Positions 23,794 through 32,550 are shown, numbered from the stretch's first letter. The stretch is DNA of 64,000 nucleotides from Nonomuraea jiangxiensis (GCF_900099965.1 NZ_FNDJ01000017.1:124001-188000), one strand, 5' to 3'. Numbers and translations are program-made. The notes: generated by a model from the sequence alone, not told the origin.

Positions 23794-25395
23794 CTACAGA
23801 GCCTTGAGGAACTTCGCCGCCACCGGGGCCGCGACCGAGCCGCCCCCGCCCCCGCCCTCGACGACCACCGCGAACGCCACGTCACCCTTGAAGCCCATGA
23901 ACCAGGCGTGGGTGTCGAGCTCCTCGCCGGTGCCGTATTCAGCGGTGCCGGTCTTGCCGTAGGTCCCGGCGGGCAGCCCCGCCGCCTTGGCGGTGCCCTT
24001 GGTCACCACGGCCGCCATCATCTCGTGCATCGGCTCCTTGACCCCCTCGGGCAGGGGGCGTTCCTTGGCCTTCTGCTTCAGGGACGGGACCAGCGTCGGG
24101 GGCCGCCAGGTGCCGTCGGCGATGGCGGCGGCCACCGAGGCCATCGACAGCGGGCTGGCGGTGATCCGGGCCTGCCCGAACGACTCGGCGGCGAGCTCGG
24201 CGTCGGACTGCGCCTTCGGGAAGCTGGCCTTGGTGGCGGGCAGCCCGATGTTGAGCGACTGGTTGAAGCCCACGTCCTCGGCCACCGCCAGCAGCTTGTC
24301 CGCGCCCAGCCGCTGCTGGGCCAGCGGCGCGAACGTGGTGTTGCACGAGTGCGCGAACGAGTCGAGGAGCGACAGCGCCCCGAACTCCTCCTTGTCGGAA
24401 TTGCGGATCTTCAGGCCGCCGACGGTGGCGTACATCGGGCAGGTCACCCGGTCCTGCGGCGCCATCCCGGCCGCCAGCAGCCCGATCGCGGTGACCGCCT
24501 TGAACGTCGAGCCGGGCGGGTAGCGGCCGTCGAGCGCCCGGTTGAACCCGCCCCGGTTGTTGACCACGGCCAGGATCTCGCCGGTGGAGGGCTTGATCGC
24601 CACCATGGAGGTGGGCTTGTCGTGGTCCTTGACCGCGGCCACGGCGGCGGCCTGCACCTGGGGGTCGAGCGTCGTCTGCACCGGCTCGCCCTCGGTGCCC
24701 TCGATGGTCTCCAGCGTCTTGCCGCCGAGCTGGATCTGCGTGTCCGGGGTGCCCGCCAGCCGCTTCTGGAACGTTTCCTGCAGCCCGCCGCGCCCGACCG
24801 CCTGGCCGACCTTGTAGGAGGAGCCGAGCTTGGCCACGTCCTTCTTGTTCGCCTTGTCGAGGTAGCCGACGAGCTGCTGGACGGACCCGCCCACGGTGCC
24901 GGTGTCGATGCGGTCGCCCGCGGCGTCGGTGATCTCGGCCCGGTCGGGCCAGCGCGTCTTGAGCGCGAACGTGGCGTCCGCGGTCATCGAGGGGTGCAGC
25001 GTCTGCGGCTTCCAGTCGACCTTCCAGGTCCGGTCGGCCACCACGAGGTCGATCTGGCCCTGGTAGGACCAGGTGCCGAGGTTCTTCAGGGTGAGGGTGG
25101 CGGTGTAGGGGGCCCGCGCCCGGTCGTCGCCCTCGGTGATCTGGCCGAGCTTGATCGAGGACCGCTCCACCGCGAGCGCGCTGCGTTGCTGCTCGTACGC
25201 GCCGAGTTGCCGCGGCGTGGCCAGCTCAGCCCCCATCGCGGTCCAGTCGCCGGCCTGCCACGCGGCGGCGAAGCGCTGCGCGGTCTCGGCGGGTGTGCCC
25301 CTGGTATGCAGCACGTAATAGGCGCCGCCGGCCGCGGCCCCCACCGCGAGCACGCCGACGATCGAGACGATCGCGATGGTCCGGCCCCGTGGCAC
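23794..25395 (-). CDS. Class B penicillin-binding protein with MecA_N (NTF2-like) domain
   Basis: A 533-aa D,D-transpeptidase anchored by residues 6-29 (IAIVSIVGVLAVGAAAGGAYYVL). After the anchor comes an NTF2-like MecA_N domain (about 34-150: GTPAETAQRFAAAWQAGDWTAMG), a linker, and the transpeptidase domain with SxxK (S296-T-F-K299), SxN (S350-C-N352) and KTG (K481-T-G). It cross-links peptidoglycan outside the membrane. Only 3 bases separate its start from the upstream plsC stop, so both are one transcript. It resembles PbpA/Rv2864c-type penicillin-binding lipoprotein relatives; no lipobox is seen. Confidence 0.93.
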   Translation of the reverse strand: MPRGRTIAIVSIVGVLAVGAAAGGAYYVLHTRGTPAETAQRFAAAWQAGDWTAMGAELATPRQLGAYEQQRSALAVERSSIKLGQITEGDDRARAPYTATLTLKNLGTWSYQGQIDLVVADRTWKVDWKPQTLHPSMTADATFALKTRWPDRAEITDAAGDRIDTGTVGGSVQQLVGYLDKANKKDVAKLGSSYKVGQAVGRGGLQETFQKRLAGTPDTQIQLGGKTLETIEGTEGEPVQTTLDPQVQAAAVAAVKDHDKPTSMVAIKPSTGEILAVVNNRGGFNRALDGRYPPGSTFKAVTAIGLLAAGMAPQDRVTCPMYATVGGLKIRNSDKEEFGALSLLDSFAHSCNTTFAPLAQQRLGADKLLAVAEDVGFNQSLNIGLPATKASFPKAQSDAELAAESFGQARITASPLSMASVAAAIADGTWRPPTLVPSLKQKAKERPLPEGVKEPMHEMMAAVVTKGTAKAAGLPAGTYGKTGTAEYGTGEELDTHAWFMGFKGDVAFAVVVEGGGGGGSVAAPVAAKFLKAL

Positions 25396-25398
25396 TGA

Positions 25399-26079
25399 TC
25401 AGTCCTTTCGATCCTCGTCCTTGGACACCCCGTTGGCCGCCTTGACGCTGGCGGCGTACGCCGGCACGTATTCCTGGCCGGACAGCCGCTGGATGGCCTG
25501 CATGATCTCGTCGGTCACCCGGCGCCGGTCGCGGGCGTCGGTGTGGTCGCCCGCGAACCGCATGGGCTCCCCGATGGAGATGCCGATCCGCGCGGGCCTC
25601 GGCACCGACGAGCCCACCGGCAGCACCCTGTCGGTGCCGGTGAGCGCCACCGGCAGCACCGGCGCGCCGGTCTTGAGCGTCAGCCAGGCCACGCCGACCT
25701 TGCCGCGGTAGAGGCGGCCGTCGGGCGAGCGGGTGCCCTCGGGGTGGATGCCGAACAGCTCGCCGCGCTCCAGCAGCTCGGCGGCGGAGTCGAGCATGGC
25801 CTGCGCGGCGTGCGCGCTCTCCCGGTCGATCGGCAGGCTGCCCCCCAGCCGCATGAAGAAGCCCGAGACAGGATTGCCGTCGAAATACTCGTTCTTGGCG
25901 GTGAAGGTCACGCGCCGTGGCAGCAGCGCGGGCAGCAGGAACGAGTCGAGTATCGACAGGTGGTTGGCGGCCAGGATCGCGGGCCCCTTCCTGGGCACGT
26001 GCGCCGCGCCGGTGATGTGCGGTCGGCACATCGCGTGGGCGAGCGGCGCGGCGGCGAACTTGACCACTTGGTACAGCAA
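25399..26079 (-). CDS. plsC: 1-acyl-sn-glycerol-3-phosphate acyltransferase family protein
   Basis: A 226-aa PlsC-fold acyltransferase of phospholipid synthesis, acting at the inner membrane face. The catalytic HX4D motif is H40-LSIL-D45, followed by the substrate-binding block FTAKNEYFDG and the third block HPEGTRSPDG. I choose TTG 26079, giving MLYQVVKFAAAPLA, because AGGAG (26086-26090 on the complement) lies exactly 6 bases before it. The longer open frame to ATG 26139 runs through a terminator hairpin (26124-26156). It is co-transcribed with the downstream penicillin-binding protein. Confidence 0.88.
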   Translation of the reverse strand: MLYQVVKFAAAPLAHAMCRPHITGAAHVPRKGPAILAANHLSILDSFLLPALLPRRVTFTAKNEYFDGNPVSGFFMRLGGSLPIDRESAHAAQAMLDSAAELLERGELFGIHPEGTRSPDGRLYRGKVGVAWLTLKTGAPVLPVALTGTDRVLPVGSSVPRPARIGISIGEPMRFAGDHTDARDRRRVTDEIMQAIQRLSGQEYVPAYAASVKAANGVSKDEDRKD

Positions 26080-26123
26080 CGAGCGCTCCTGGATCTTCGG
26101 GCTGTCAGCCACCCCACCATAAA

Positions 26124-26156
26124 GCAGGCGCCCCGCCACGGGGGCGGGACGCCTGC
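26124..26156 (-). terminator. Intrinsic terminator after the Nudix gene
   Basis: GCAGGCGCCCCGCC (26124-26137) pairs with 26143-26156 over 14 positions with a single mismatch. On the leftward strand the stem is followed by TTTAT. It would end the Nudix transcript just ahead of the plsC-PBP operon. Confidence 0.75.
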
Positions 26157-26333
26157 GAAATGCTGTTTAGGCCGATGTGGCGGTCGCCTCCTCGGCGAGA
26201 TGCACAACACGGCTCCAGCCGAACGGTATTCCGTGAAGGCGGTAATTTGCGGCCCGGGGGACACAGACCACATCGGCCTTTCGATGCTAACGGACATCTG
26301 GCGACACATATTCCATCGGCCCCCAAGAATCGG
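26157..26333. other. Gap between the Nudix terminator and the Nudix stop codon
   Basis: No gene is supported. The region is less GC-rich than its surroundings and contains stop codons in all frames. Nothing else is evident. Confidence 0.4.
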
Positions 26334-26930
26334 TCAGGTTCTCGTCCAATGTGGCTGGACCACGTCGAATACCCGCTGCTCACGGCCGCGAAGCGCCACT
26401 TCGGCGAACTGCCACAAAATCGCCCCTGTCGGCGCGTGGACGACGATGGAGGGCCCCAGCGGCATCTGCAGCAGCTCCCCCTGCCAGCGCGGCACCCCGG
26501 GCGCCAGGAACCGCTCCAGCGGCACCGCGTGGACCGAGGCCACCTCGCGCGGGTCGGCGACCGGCTCCTGCCGGCCGCCGAACGCCACCACCGGCGTGAT
26601 CACGAACCCGGAGTCGGCGACGAAGTCGTCGAGCAGCCCGGCCACCTCGACCCCGGTGACGCCGGTCTCCTCGGCCAGTTCTCGCAGCGCCGCCTCGACC
26701 GGCCGCTCGCCGTCGTCCAGCCGCCCGCCGGGCAGCGCCCACTGGCCGGGGTTGCGGCCGTGGGCGGCCCGCCTGATCAGGACCGCGTACGGGGCACGCT
26801 CGGCGTCCTCCAGCACGCACACGGTGACGGCGGCCCGGCGCACCCCTCCGGCGGGCGGCACCTCACGGCGGCGGAAGGCGGCCAGATTGGCGATGATCTG
26901 CTGGCGGAGCACGTCGATCGGCGGCAGCAC
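26334..26930 (-). CDS. Nudix hydrolase (CoA pyrophosphatase-like)
   Basis: A 198-aa protein with a perfect Nudix box, GX5EX7REUXEEXGU: G69-RLDDG-E75-RPVEAAL-RELAEETGV. It should hydrolyse a nucleoside diphosphate linked to another moiety using Mg. The N-terminal helix (LPPIDVLRQQIIANLAAFRRRE) and the sequence around the box resemble NudL/YeaB coenzyme A pyrophosphatases more than MutT, but the specific CoA motif is not certain. It is a single-gene unit that ends before the hairpin at 26124-26156. Confidence 0.88.
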   Translation of the reverse strand: MLPPIDVLRQQIIANLAAFRRREVPPAGGVRRAAVTVCVLEDAERAPYAVLIRRAAHGRNPGQWALPGGRLDDGERPVEAALRELAEETGVTGVEVAGLLDDFVADSGFVITPVVAFGGRQEPVADPREVASVHAVPLERFLAPGVPRWQGELLQMPLGPSIVVHAPTGAILWQFAEVALRGREQRVFDVVQPHWTRT

Positions 26931-27135
26931 ACGTACAGAATCTCACGTCCGCCCCGGCAGGAGCCGGAGCGCGCCCCGTGGCCGGCTCCGGATGGCGGAT
27001 GGCGATCCGGCGGGGAGGCATCGTGGTGATCGATTACGGAGACCTGCGGAAGGCATGGACGAGCCCGCGACGTGCGGCGGCCCGTACGTCACGAGAACCA
27101 GAAATCGGACGTGACTTTGCTGTCACGCGTTGTGG

Positions 27136-27417
27136 TCAGAAAGCGGCGGCCAGCGCCATCGCGGCGGCGGCCTCGTGGCGGAGAACCATGATCAGCAATG
27201 TGGCGACCAACGTGGCGATCAGCAGCCAGCTGATCAGGATGATGACCGTCGAGCGGCGGGGCCGTCGTCGACCGCCATGCTCATCCCTCGACCTCGCCTC
27301 GCTACGACGAACCCGCTCGTTGAACGACTCGAGCCGTGCGACGAGTCGCGGATCGTCGTCGACGAGGTGCTTCTCGATCTGTGCCAGCAACCGCTCCTCG
27401 TCCTGCGACCAGGCCAT
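27136..27417 (-). CDS. DUF3040 family small membrane protein
   Basis: A 93-aa protein beginning MAWSQDEERLLAQIEKHLVDDDPRLVARLESF, the conserved N-terminal helix pair of DUF3040. It continues with a basic patch (RRSEARSRDEHGGRRRPRRS) and one transmembrane segment (VIILISWLLIATLVATLLIMVL). These proteins are found widely in actinobacteria, often near cell-division or envelope genes; the function is unknown. GGAGG (27425-27429 on the complement) sits 7 bases before the ATG at 27417, which rejects the longer frame to 27462. Confidence 0.88.
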   Translation of the reverse strand: MAWSQDEERLLAQIEKHLVDDDPRLVARLESFNERVRRSEARSRDEHGGRRRPRRSTVIILISWLLIATLVATLLIMVLRHEAAAAMALAAAF

Positions 27418-27515
27418 AGGTGCACCTCCCGAACGCAAGCTCCGTGGCCTCTTTCTGCCCAACCCTGAAGATCATTAGCCCCCGGCTGACCCAGTAATTG
27501 CAAGCTCTTTCCGGT

Positions 27516-27545
27516 TTGCGATCAAGCCCGAACGGTTGTTCTAAT
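27516..27545 (+). promoter_or_regulatory. Candidate promoter giving a leaderless radical-SAM mRNA
   Basis: TTGCGA (27516-27521), 18 bases, then TCTAAT (27540-27545). The ATG at 27552 lies 6 bases after the -10 box and has no Shine-Dalgarno sequence, which fits a leaderless transcript. Confidence 0.55.
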
Positions 27546-27551
27546 CATGGG

Positions 27552-28583
27552 ATGCGCTGGGACAACCTTCGCCTGACCGGGTCCGGTCAGGACGATCCGG
27601 CCGTGCCTCTGTTCGCTCGCGGCGCGGTCACCCGCACGTTCGACACGCCCGAGTTCAAAGGGATGACCTTCTACGAGATCCGGGCCAGATCCATCATCAA
27701 CCGGGTGCCCGGCGCCAGCCGGGTGCCGTTCGAGTACACGATCAACCCCTACCGGGGCTGCGGCCACCGGTGCGTTTACTGCTTTGCCCGAAAAACACAT
27801 GAATATCTGGATATGGATGCCGGGGCGGACTTCGACTCGAAGATCGTGGTCAAGGTCAACGCCGCCGAGCTGGCCCGCAAGGAGCTGGCCGCGCCGCGCT
27901 GGGGCGGCCACCACGTGGCCATGGGGACCAACGTCGACTGCTATCAGCGCGCCGAGGGCCGCTACCGGCTGATGCCCGGCATCCTGGCCGCGCTGCGCGA
28001 CGCCGCCAACCCGTTCTCCATCCTCACCAAGGGCACGCTGATCCTGCGCGATCTCGACCTGCTGACCGAGGCGGCCGACGTGACGCAGGTGGGGGCCAAC
28101 GTGTCGGTCGGGTTCGTCGACGCGGGGATGTGGCGCTCGGTGGAGGCGGGCACCCCCGACCCGCGCCGCCGCCTGGAGGTCTGCGCCACGCTCAACGACA
28201 ACGGCATCGGCTGCGGGGTGCTGATGGCGCCGATCCTCCCCTACCTCACCGACTCCCCCGCGCAGCTCGACCGTACGGTCAAGGAGATCGCGGCCTCGGG
28301 CGCCACCCACCTCGTGCCCATCGTGCTGCATCTACGGCCGGGGGCGCGCGAGTGGTGGATGACCTGGCTGGCGCGCGAGCACCCGCGGCTGGTGCCGCGC
28401 TACCTGGAGCTCTACGGCCGCGGCGCCTATGCCCCCAAGTCCTACCAGCGGAGCATCATCGACCAGGTCAAGGAGCTGGCCGACCGGCACGGGGTCGGCC
28501 GCGCCACCCCGGCCATGGCCCGCCGCCTGCCACCCCGCCGTGAGCCGCGCCCCGCCGAGCCGGAGCAACTCCGCCTCCTCTGA
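27552..28583 (+). CDS. Radical SAM protein of the Rv2578c/SplB-like type
   Basis: A 343-aa iron-sulfur enzyme. The radical SAM cysteines are C70-GHR-C74-VY-C77 inside INPYRGCGHRCVYCFARKTHEYLD, the CxxxCxxC motif that binds a 4Fe-4S cluster and SAM. The barrel follows with ILTKGTLILRDLDLL, VGANVSVGFVD, GTPDPRRRLEVCATLNDNGIGCGVLMAPILPYLTDS. This matches the Rv2578c group, relatives of spore photoproduct lyase whose substrate is unknown. The C-terminus is basic and proline-rich. There is no RBS and the promoter suggests a leaderless mRNA. Next to DUF3040 (divergent), as often in this group. Confidence 0.92.
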   Translation: MRWDNLRLTGSGQDDPAVPLFARGAVTRTFDTPEFKGMTFYEIRARSIINRVPGASRVPFEYTINPYRGCGHRCVYCFARKTHEYLDMDAGADFDSKIVVKVNAAELARKELAAPRWGGHHVAMGTNVDCYQRAEGRYRLMPGILAALRDAANPFSILTKGTLILRDLDLLTEAADVTQVGANVSVGFVDAGMWRSVEAGTPDPRRRLEVCATLNDNGIGCGVLMAPILPYLTDSPAQLDRTVKEIAASGATHLVPIVLHLRPGAREWWMTWLAREHPRLVPRYLELYGRGAYAPKSYQRSIIDQVKELADRHGVGRATPAMARRLPPRREPRPAEPEQLRLL

Positions 28584-28686
28584 CGGCGACCCCCGGCGCC
28601 CTCGGCGCGGATAAATGGCTGGCCCGGCGATGACGCGCGGTGACAGGATGGCGGGCACTTCCGCCTGCCGACGATCAGGAGCTCAG

Positions 28687-28812
28687 ATGCGGTGCCTCCG
28701 AAACTCCCAGCGCCCCATTGGCACGAGAGTTCTCGAGGGCTCCCACACGCATGCACATCCTGAACATCGGCATCCTCGCGCATGTAGACGCGGGCAAGAC
28801 CAGCCTCACTGA
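28687..28812 (+). CDS. Putative leader ORF overlapping the start of otrA
   Basis: A 41-codon ORF with a better ribosome site than otrA itself: AGGAG (28677-28681), 5 bases, ATG 28687. It reads MRCLRNSQRPIGTRVLEG... and runs in another frame over the otrA start (28751), stopping at 28812. A GGCGG/CCGCC stem (28650-28665) lies upstream. Ribosome-protection genes are often controlled by translated leaders, so this could be an attenuation ORF. The peptide itself shows no known motif and codon bias was not measured. Confidence 0.4.
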   Translation: MRCLRNSQRPIGTRVLEGSHTHAHPEHRHPRACRRGQDQPH

Positions 28813-30643
28813 GCGGCTGCTGTTCGAGACCGGCGTCATCGACCGGCTCGGCAGCGTGGACCAGGGCAGCACCCAGACCGACAGGGGCGAGATCGAGCGC
28901 CGTCGCGGCATCACCATCCGCACGGCCGTCGCCTCCTTCACCCGGGGTGACCTGCGGGTCAACGTGGTGGACACTCCCGGCCACGCCGACTTCGTGGCCG
29001 AGGTCGAGCGGGCGCTCGGCGTGCTCGACGGCGCCGTCCTGGTGCTCTCGGCCGTCGAGGGCGTCCAGCCGCACACCCGGGTCCTGATGAAGACCCTGCG
29101 GAAGTTGCGCCTGCCCACCCTGATCTTCGTCAACAAGGTCGACCGGACCGGGGCCAGGGAGCGGGAGCTGCTGGCCGACATACGCCGGCGGCTGTCCCCG
29201 CACGTCGTGGCGCTCAACACCGTGCGCGACCTCGGCACCCCCGCCGCCACCACGCGCCCCGTCGCCCTGTCAGGGGAGAAGCCCGGGGAAGCGGCCAGAG
29301 GGGCGGCCGAGGTGCTGGCCGAGCACGACGACGGGCTGCTGGAGCTGCTCGTGGACGGCAAGGTCCCGGACGGCGGGCGGATACGGGCGGCGCTGGCGCG
29401 GCAGTGCGCCGCCGGGGTGGCCCACCCGGTGCTGTTCGGGTCGGCGATCACCGGGCAGGGCGTCGCCGAGTTGCTCGACGGCCTCGCCTTCCTGCCGGCC
29501 GTGTCCCAGCCCGGCCCGGCGGACACCGAGGTGGCACGGGCGGCGGTGTTCGCGATCGAGCGAGCGCCGTCCGGGGAGAAGGTGGCCTACCTGCGGCTGC
29601 GCGCGGGCACGCTGCGGGCGCGCGAGCCCCTGACGTTCCACCGCCGCCACCGGGGCGGCGCCGTCCACACGTACGAGGGCCGCCTGACCGCCCTGTCCGT
29701 CGCCGGCGCCCCGGACCGGCGCGAGGCGGTGGCCGGCGACATCGTCAGGGTGTGGGGCGTGCCCGGGATCCGGGTCGGCGACCACCTCGGCGGCCCCGGC
29801 CCGGACGGGCAGGCCCACTTCACCCCGCCCAGCCTGGAGACCGTCGTACGCCCCCGCGTCCCCGGCCAGGAGCCCCGCCTGCACGCCGCGCTGCTCACCC
29901 TCGCCGAGCAGGACCCGCTGATCGGCACCCGTACGCTGGCGGGCGGCGAGACGTCGGTCCTGCTCTACGGCGAGGTGCAGAAGGAGGTCATCGGCGAGAC
30001 CCTGGCGGGTGACTTCGGCGTCGAGGCCGAGTTCGAGCCGAGCCGCCCGGTCTACTTCGAACGTCCAGCGGGCACCGCGGAGGCCGTCGAGGAGATCCTG
30101 CGCCACGGCCGCAACGACTTCACGGCCACGGTCGGACTGCGGGTGGAGCCGGGCGCCCCGGGCTCGGGCGTCGGCTACCGGCTGGAGGTGGACCTCGGGT
30201 CCCTGCCCCTGGCCTTCCACCGGGCGATCGAGGAGAGCGTACGCCTGGCGCTGGACGCGGGCCCGCACGGCTGGCCGGTCACCGACGTCGTGGTCACGCT
30301 GACCAGGACCGGCTACGTGGCCCCTGTCACGGTGGCGGCCGACTTCCGCGGCCGTACCCCGATCGTGCTCGGGCGGGCGCTGCGCCTGGCGGGCACCACC
30401 GTGTACGAGCCGTGCCACCGGTTCGAGCTGGAGGTGCCGCTGGAGGCGTTCAGCGCGGTCACCGCCAGGCTCGCGGCGGCGGGCGGCGAGCTGCACGACA
30501 CGGTCAGGCGCGACGACACATGGGTGCTGGCGGGGGAGCTCCCGGCGGCGGCGGTGCACGAGTTCGGGCAGCGGCTGCCGGGGCTGTCGCACGGGGAAGG
30601 CGTCTGGTGGTCCGAGCCTTCCGGGGACCGGCCCGCCCGATAG
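28751..30643 (+). CDS. otrA: Otr(A)-type tetracycline resistance ribosomal protection protein
   Basis: A 630-aa translational GTPase that removes tetracycline from the ribosome. It opens MHILNIGILAHVDAGKTSLTERLL (P-loop), continues with RRRGITIRTAVASF, VDTPGHADFVAEVERALGVLDGAVLVLSAVEGVQPHTR and FVNKVDRTGARE (G1-G4), then the EF-G-like domains II-V. It ends LPGLSHGEGVWWSEPSGDRP, the characteristic Otr(A) tail. Length is close to the 660-aa OtrA of Streptomyces rimosus, so it is complete. I start at ATG 28751; GAGGG at 28735-28739 is 11 bases away, a weak site consistent with leader control. No antibiotic biosynthesis genes are in the window. Confidence 0.92.
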   Translation: MHILNIGILAHVDAGKTSLTERLLFETGVIDRLGSVDQGSTQTDRGEIERRRGITIRTAVASFTRGDLRVNVVDTPGHADFVAEVERALGVLDGAVLVLSAVEGVQPHTRVLMKTLRKLRLPTLIFVNKVDRTGARERELLADIRRRLSPHVVALNTVRDLGTPAATTRPVALSGEKPGEAARGAAEVLAEHDDGLLELLVDGKVPDGGRIRAALARQCAAGVAHPVLFGSAITGQGVAELLDGLAFLPAVSQPGPADTEVARAAVFAIERAPSGEKVAYLRLRAGTLRAREPLTFHRRHRGGAVHTYEGRLTALSVAGAPDRREAVAGDIVRVWGVPGIRVGDHLGGPGPDGQAHFTPPSLETVVRPRVPGQEPRLHAALLTLAEQDPLIGTRTLAGGETSVLLYGEVQKEVIGETLAGDFGVEAEFEPSRPVYFERPAGTAEAVEEILRHGRNDFTATVGLRVEPGAPGSGVGYRLEVDLGSLPLAFHRAIEESVRLALDAGPHGWPVTDVVVTLTRTGYVAPVTVAADFRGRTPIVLGRALRLAGTTVYEPCHRFELEVPLEAFSAVTARLAAAGGELHDTVRRDDTWVLAGELPAAAVHEFGQRLPGLSHGEGVWWSEPSGDRPAR

Positions 30644-30662
30644 GCGGTATGTCGGTTTTTTT
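30633..30662 (+). terminator. Intrinsic terminator at the otrA stop codon
   Basis: CCGCC (30633-30637) pairs with GGCGG (30643-30647), the stem overlapping the TAG stop, followed by TATGTCGG and a run of seven T (30656-30662). The stem is short, but a T tract of this length is exceptional in this genome. Confidence 0.6.
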
Positions 30663-30731
30663 GTGAGATGGGTATTACAGGCAGTGGTGTACCAATCAGG
30701 TGCATCTCGTTCGTATCAGGGGGGAATTCCG

Positions 30732-30881
30732 ATGGCAGACACCAAGAAGAAACCTGCCACCAAGACCGGCAAGTCGAAGAAGCAGTCCATCAAGACCAGC
30801 CGGCAGGCCAAGGACACGAAGCGGGACGTCGAGAGGCCGGACGAGGGCATGAGCCGGGCTCCGGGGCAGACGTCGATCTGA
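30732..30881 (+). CDS. Small lysine-rich hydrophilic protein
   Basis: A 49-aa protein, MADTKKKPATKTGKSKKQ..., with about a quarter Lys/Arg and no hydrophobic segment, so it is probably disordered and nucleic-acid binding. The run AGGGGGGAA just upstream of ATG 30732 is a strong ribosome site, which supports a real gene. I do not recognise the family. It follows the otrA terminator and may have its own promoter in 30663-30720. Confidence 0.6.
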   Translation: MADTKKKPATKTGKSKKQSIKTSRQAKDTKRDVERPDEGMSRAPGQTSI

Positions 30882-31131
30882 ACCAGGTGACGTGATCGGG
30901 CAGCCGAGGCCGCGGGCCCGGCTGTCCGGTTGAGCCGGGAAATACGCGGTTATGCGGGGACGTGCAACCTTAGTGACCTTACGGGCGTCTAAAGATCATA
31001 GGTGGGGAAAGCGCACAGGGGATGAACGGTGCTTCTCCGCCAAAGCGGGACAATGGCCGGTGGTGAGGCACGCTCCACACCACCGGCCACGTGTGTTGTG
31101 ACTCTTTCCACGACCTAAGGGGAATCGTCAG
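30882..31131. other. Leader region of the glycosyltransferase gene with strong hairpins
   Basis: No gene is seen. TGGCCGGTGGTG (31054-31065) pairs perfectly with 31078-31089, a 12-bp stem with a 12-base loop. A smaller CCGC-CAAA-GCGG hairpin lies at 31037-31048. The large stem ends about 40 bases before the GTG start, so it may be a terminator of the small upstream gene or a leader structure. Confidence 0.6.
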
Positions 31132-32550
31132 GTGCGCGCACTGGCACGCAAGGGAAAGTCGGCCGCCGCCCGGTTGTACCGGGGATACAACCGGCACAGG
31201 GTGAGCAACGCGCCGGCGCCCTCGACCAAGCAGGTACGAATCCTGCTGCTGCACGCCAACGGGATGGGCGGCACGATCAGAACCGTGTTCAACCTGGCCG
31301 GCTATCTGGCCAGGGACCACGACGTCGAGATCGTCAGCGTCCTGAAGGAGGCCGAGCAGCCGTTCTTCCCCATCGACCCGCGAGTGAAGTTCCGCTTCCT
31401 GGACGACCGGCTCCGGCCCGCTCCCAATCCGCTGCGCGCGCTCCTGTCGAAGCGGCCGAGCCGGTTGATCCCCAAGGAGGAGTCGGCCTACCACCGCTTC
31501 AACCTGTGGACCGACCTCAAGCTGGCCCGCTACATCCGCTCGCTGGAGAACGGCGTGCTGATCGGCACCCGGCCGGGGCTCAACCTCGCGATGGCCCAGT
31601 TAGCGCTGCCCAGCGTGATCACGATCGGCCAGGAGCACGTGGCGCTGCGTACCCAGGCCGAACCGGTCCAGGCGCTCATCAAGTGGCGCTACCGCCGGCT
31701 GGACGCGCTGGCCACGCTGACCAAGGCCGACCTGGCCGACTACCGGAACACGCTGCCGAAGAAACCGCGCAAGCTGATCCGCATCCCCAACGCCGTGCCG
31801 CCGATGACGGGTGGCGTGTCCAAGCTCGACGCCAAGGTCGCCGTCGCGGTCGGCAGGATGACCCGCATCAAGGGCTTCCACCGGCTCATCACCGCCTGGC
31901 AGACGGTCGCCGAGACCCACCCGGACTGGAAGCTGCGCATCTTCGGGGCGGGGCCGCAGGAGGAGACGCTCGCCCAGCTGATCGTGGAGCTGGGCCTGGA
32001 GGGCAAGGTGGAGTTGCCGGGGCCCACCTCTGACGTGGGGGCCGAGCTGGAGCGGGCGTCCATCTACGTGCTCAGCTCACGGCACGAGGGCTTCCCCATG
32101 ACGATCCTTGAGGCGATGGCCAAGGGGCTGGCCATCGTGAGCTTCAACAGCCCGCACGGGCCCAAGGAGATGATCTCGCACGAGGTGGACGGGCTGCTGG
32201 TGAAGCCGCGTACCAATGCCAACCTCGCGGCCTCGATCATCCGGGTCATCGAGGACGAGCACCTGCGCCGCGGCCTGGCCGCCCGGGCGATCGAGACGGC
32301 CAGGACCTACGACGTGGACGCGATCGGGCAGCAGTGGGACGCGCTGCTGGCCGAGTTGCTGGCCCGCCGCACCGGCACGTACACCAGGCCCGAGCGCCGG
32401 CCCGCCGAGACCCCCGAGAGCAGCACGGCGACCAACCCCGAGTCCACCGACCCGGCGGCCACCGGCGAGGCCGCCGACCCCGAAGCCGCCGACCCCGAAG
32501 CCCCGCGCCAGGAGGCCCCGCGCCAGGAGGTCAGACACCGGAGCCTGTGA
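31132..32550 (+). CDS. Glycosyltransferase family 4 protein with low-complexity tail
   Basis: A 472-aa GT-B transferase. The N-terminal Rossmann half has VRILLLHANGMGGTIRTVFNLAGYLARDHDVEIVSV. The C-terminal half has the GT4 donor-binding blocks VAVAVGRMTRIKGFHRLITAW, LRIFGAGPQEETL, VELPGPTSDVGAELERASIYVLSSRHEGFPMTILEAMAKGLAIVSFNSPHGPKEMI (EX7E-like). It probably glycosylates a wall or teichoic-type polymer in the cytoplasm; no polymer genes adjoin it. Residues from about 410 are a Pro/Ala/Glu tail with internal repeats (ADPEA twice, PRQEA/PRQEV). Start GTG 31132 with AAGGGG upstream. The 3' end overlaps the convergent protease gene by 20 bases. Confidence 0.9.
   Translation: MRALARKGKSAAARLYRGYNRHRVSNAPAPSTKQVRILLLHANGMGGTIRTVFNLAGYLARDHDVEIVSVLKEAEQPFFPIDPRVKFRFLDDRLRPAPNPLRALLSKRPSRLIPKEESAYHRFNLWTDLKLARYIRSLENGVLIGTRPGLNLAMAQLALPSVITIGQEHVALRTQAEPVQALIKWRYRRLDALATLTKADLADYRNTLPKKPRKLIRIPNAVPPMTGGVSKLDAKVAVAVGRMTRIKGFHRLITAWQTVAETHPDWKLRIFGAGPQEETLAQLIVELGLEGKVELPGPTSDVGAELERASIYVLSSRHEGFPMTILEAMAKGLAIVSFNSPHGPKEMISHEVDGLLVKPRTNANLAASIIRVIEDEHLRRGLAARAIETARTYDVDAIGQQWDALLAELLARRTGTYTRPERRPAETPESSTATNPESTDPAATGEAADPEAADPEAPRQEAPRQEVRHRSL

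Noticed and set aside
26978..27478. A rightward 166-codon frame with GGGAGG near its start, overlapping the DUF3040 gene
   Set aside because: It reads through the antisense of DUF3040 and becomes Arg/Ser-rich low complexity; the DUF3040 frame has a recognised family, a membrane span and a well-placed RBS.
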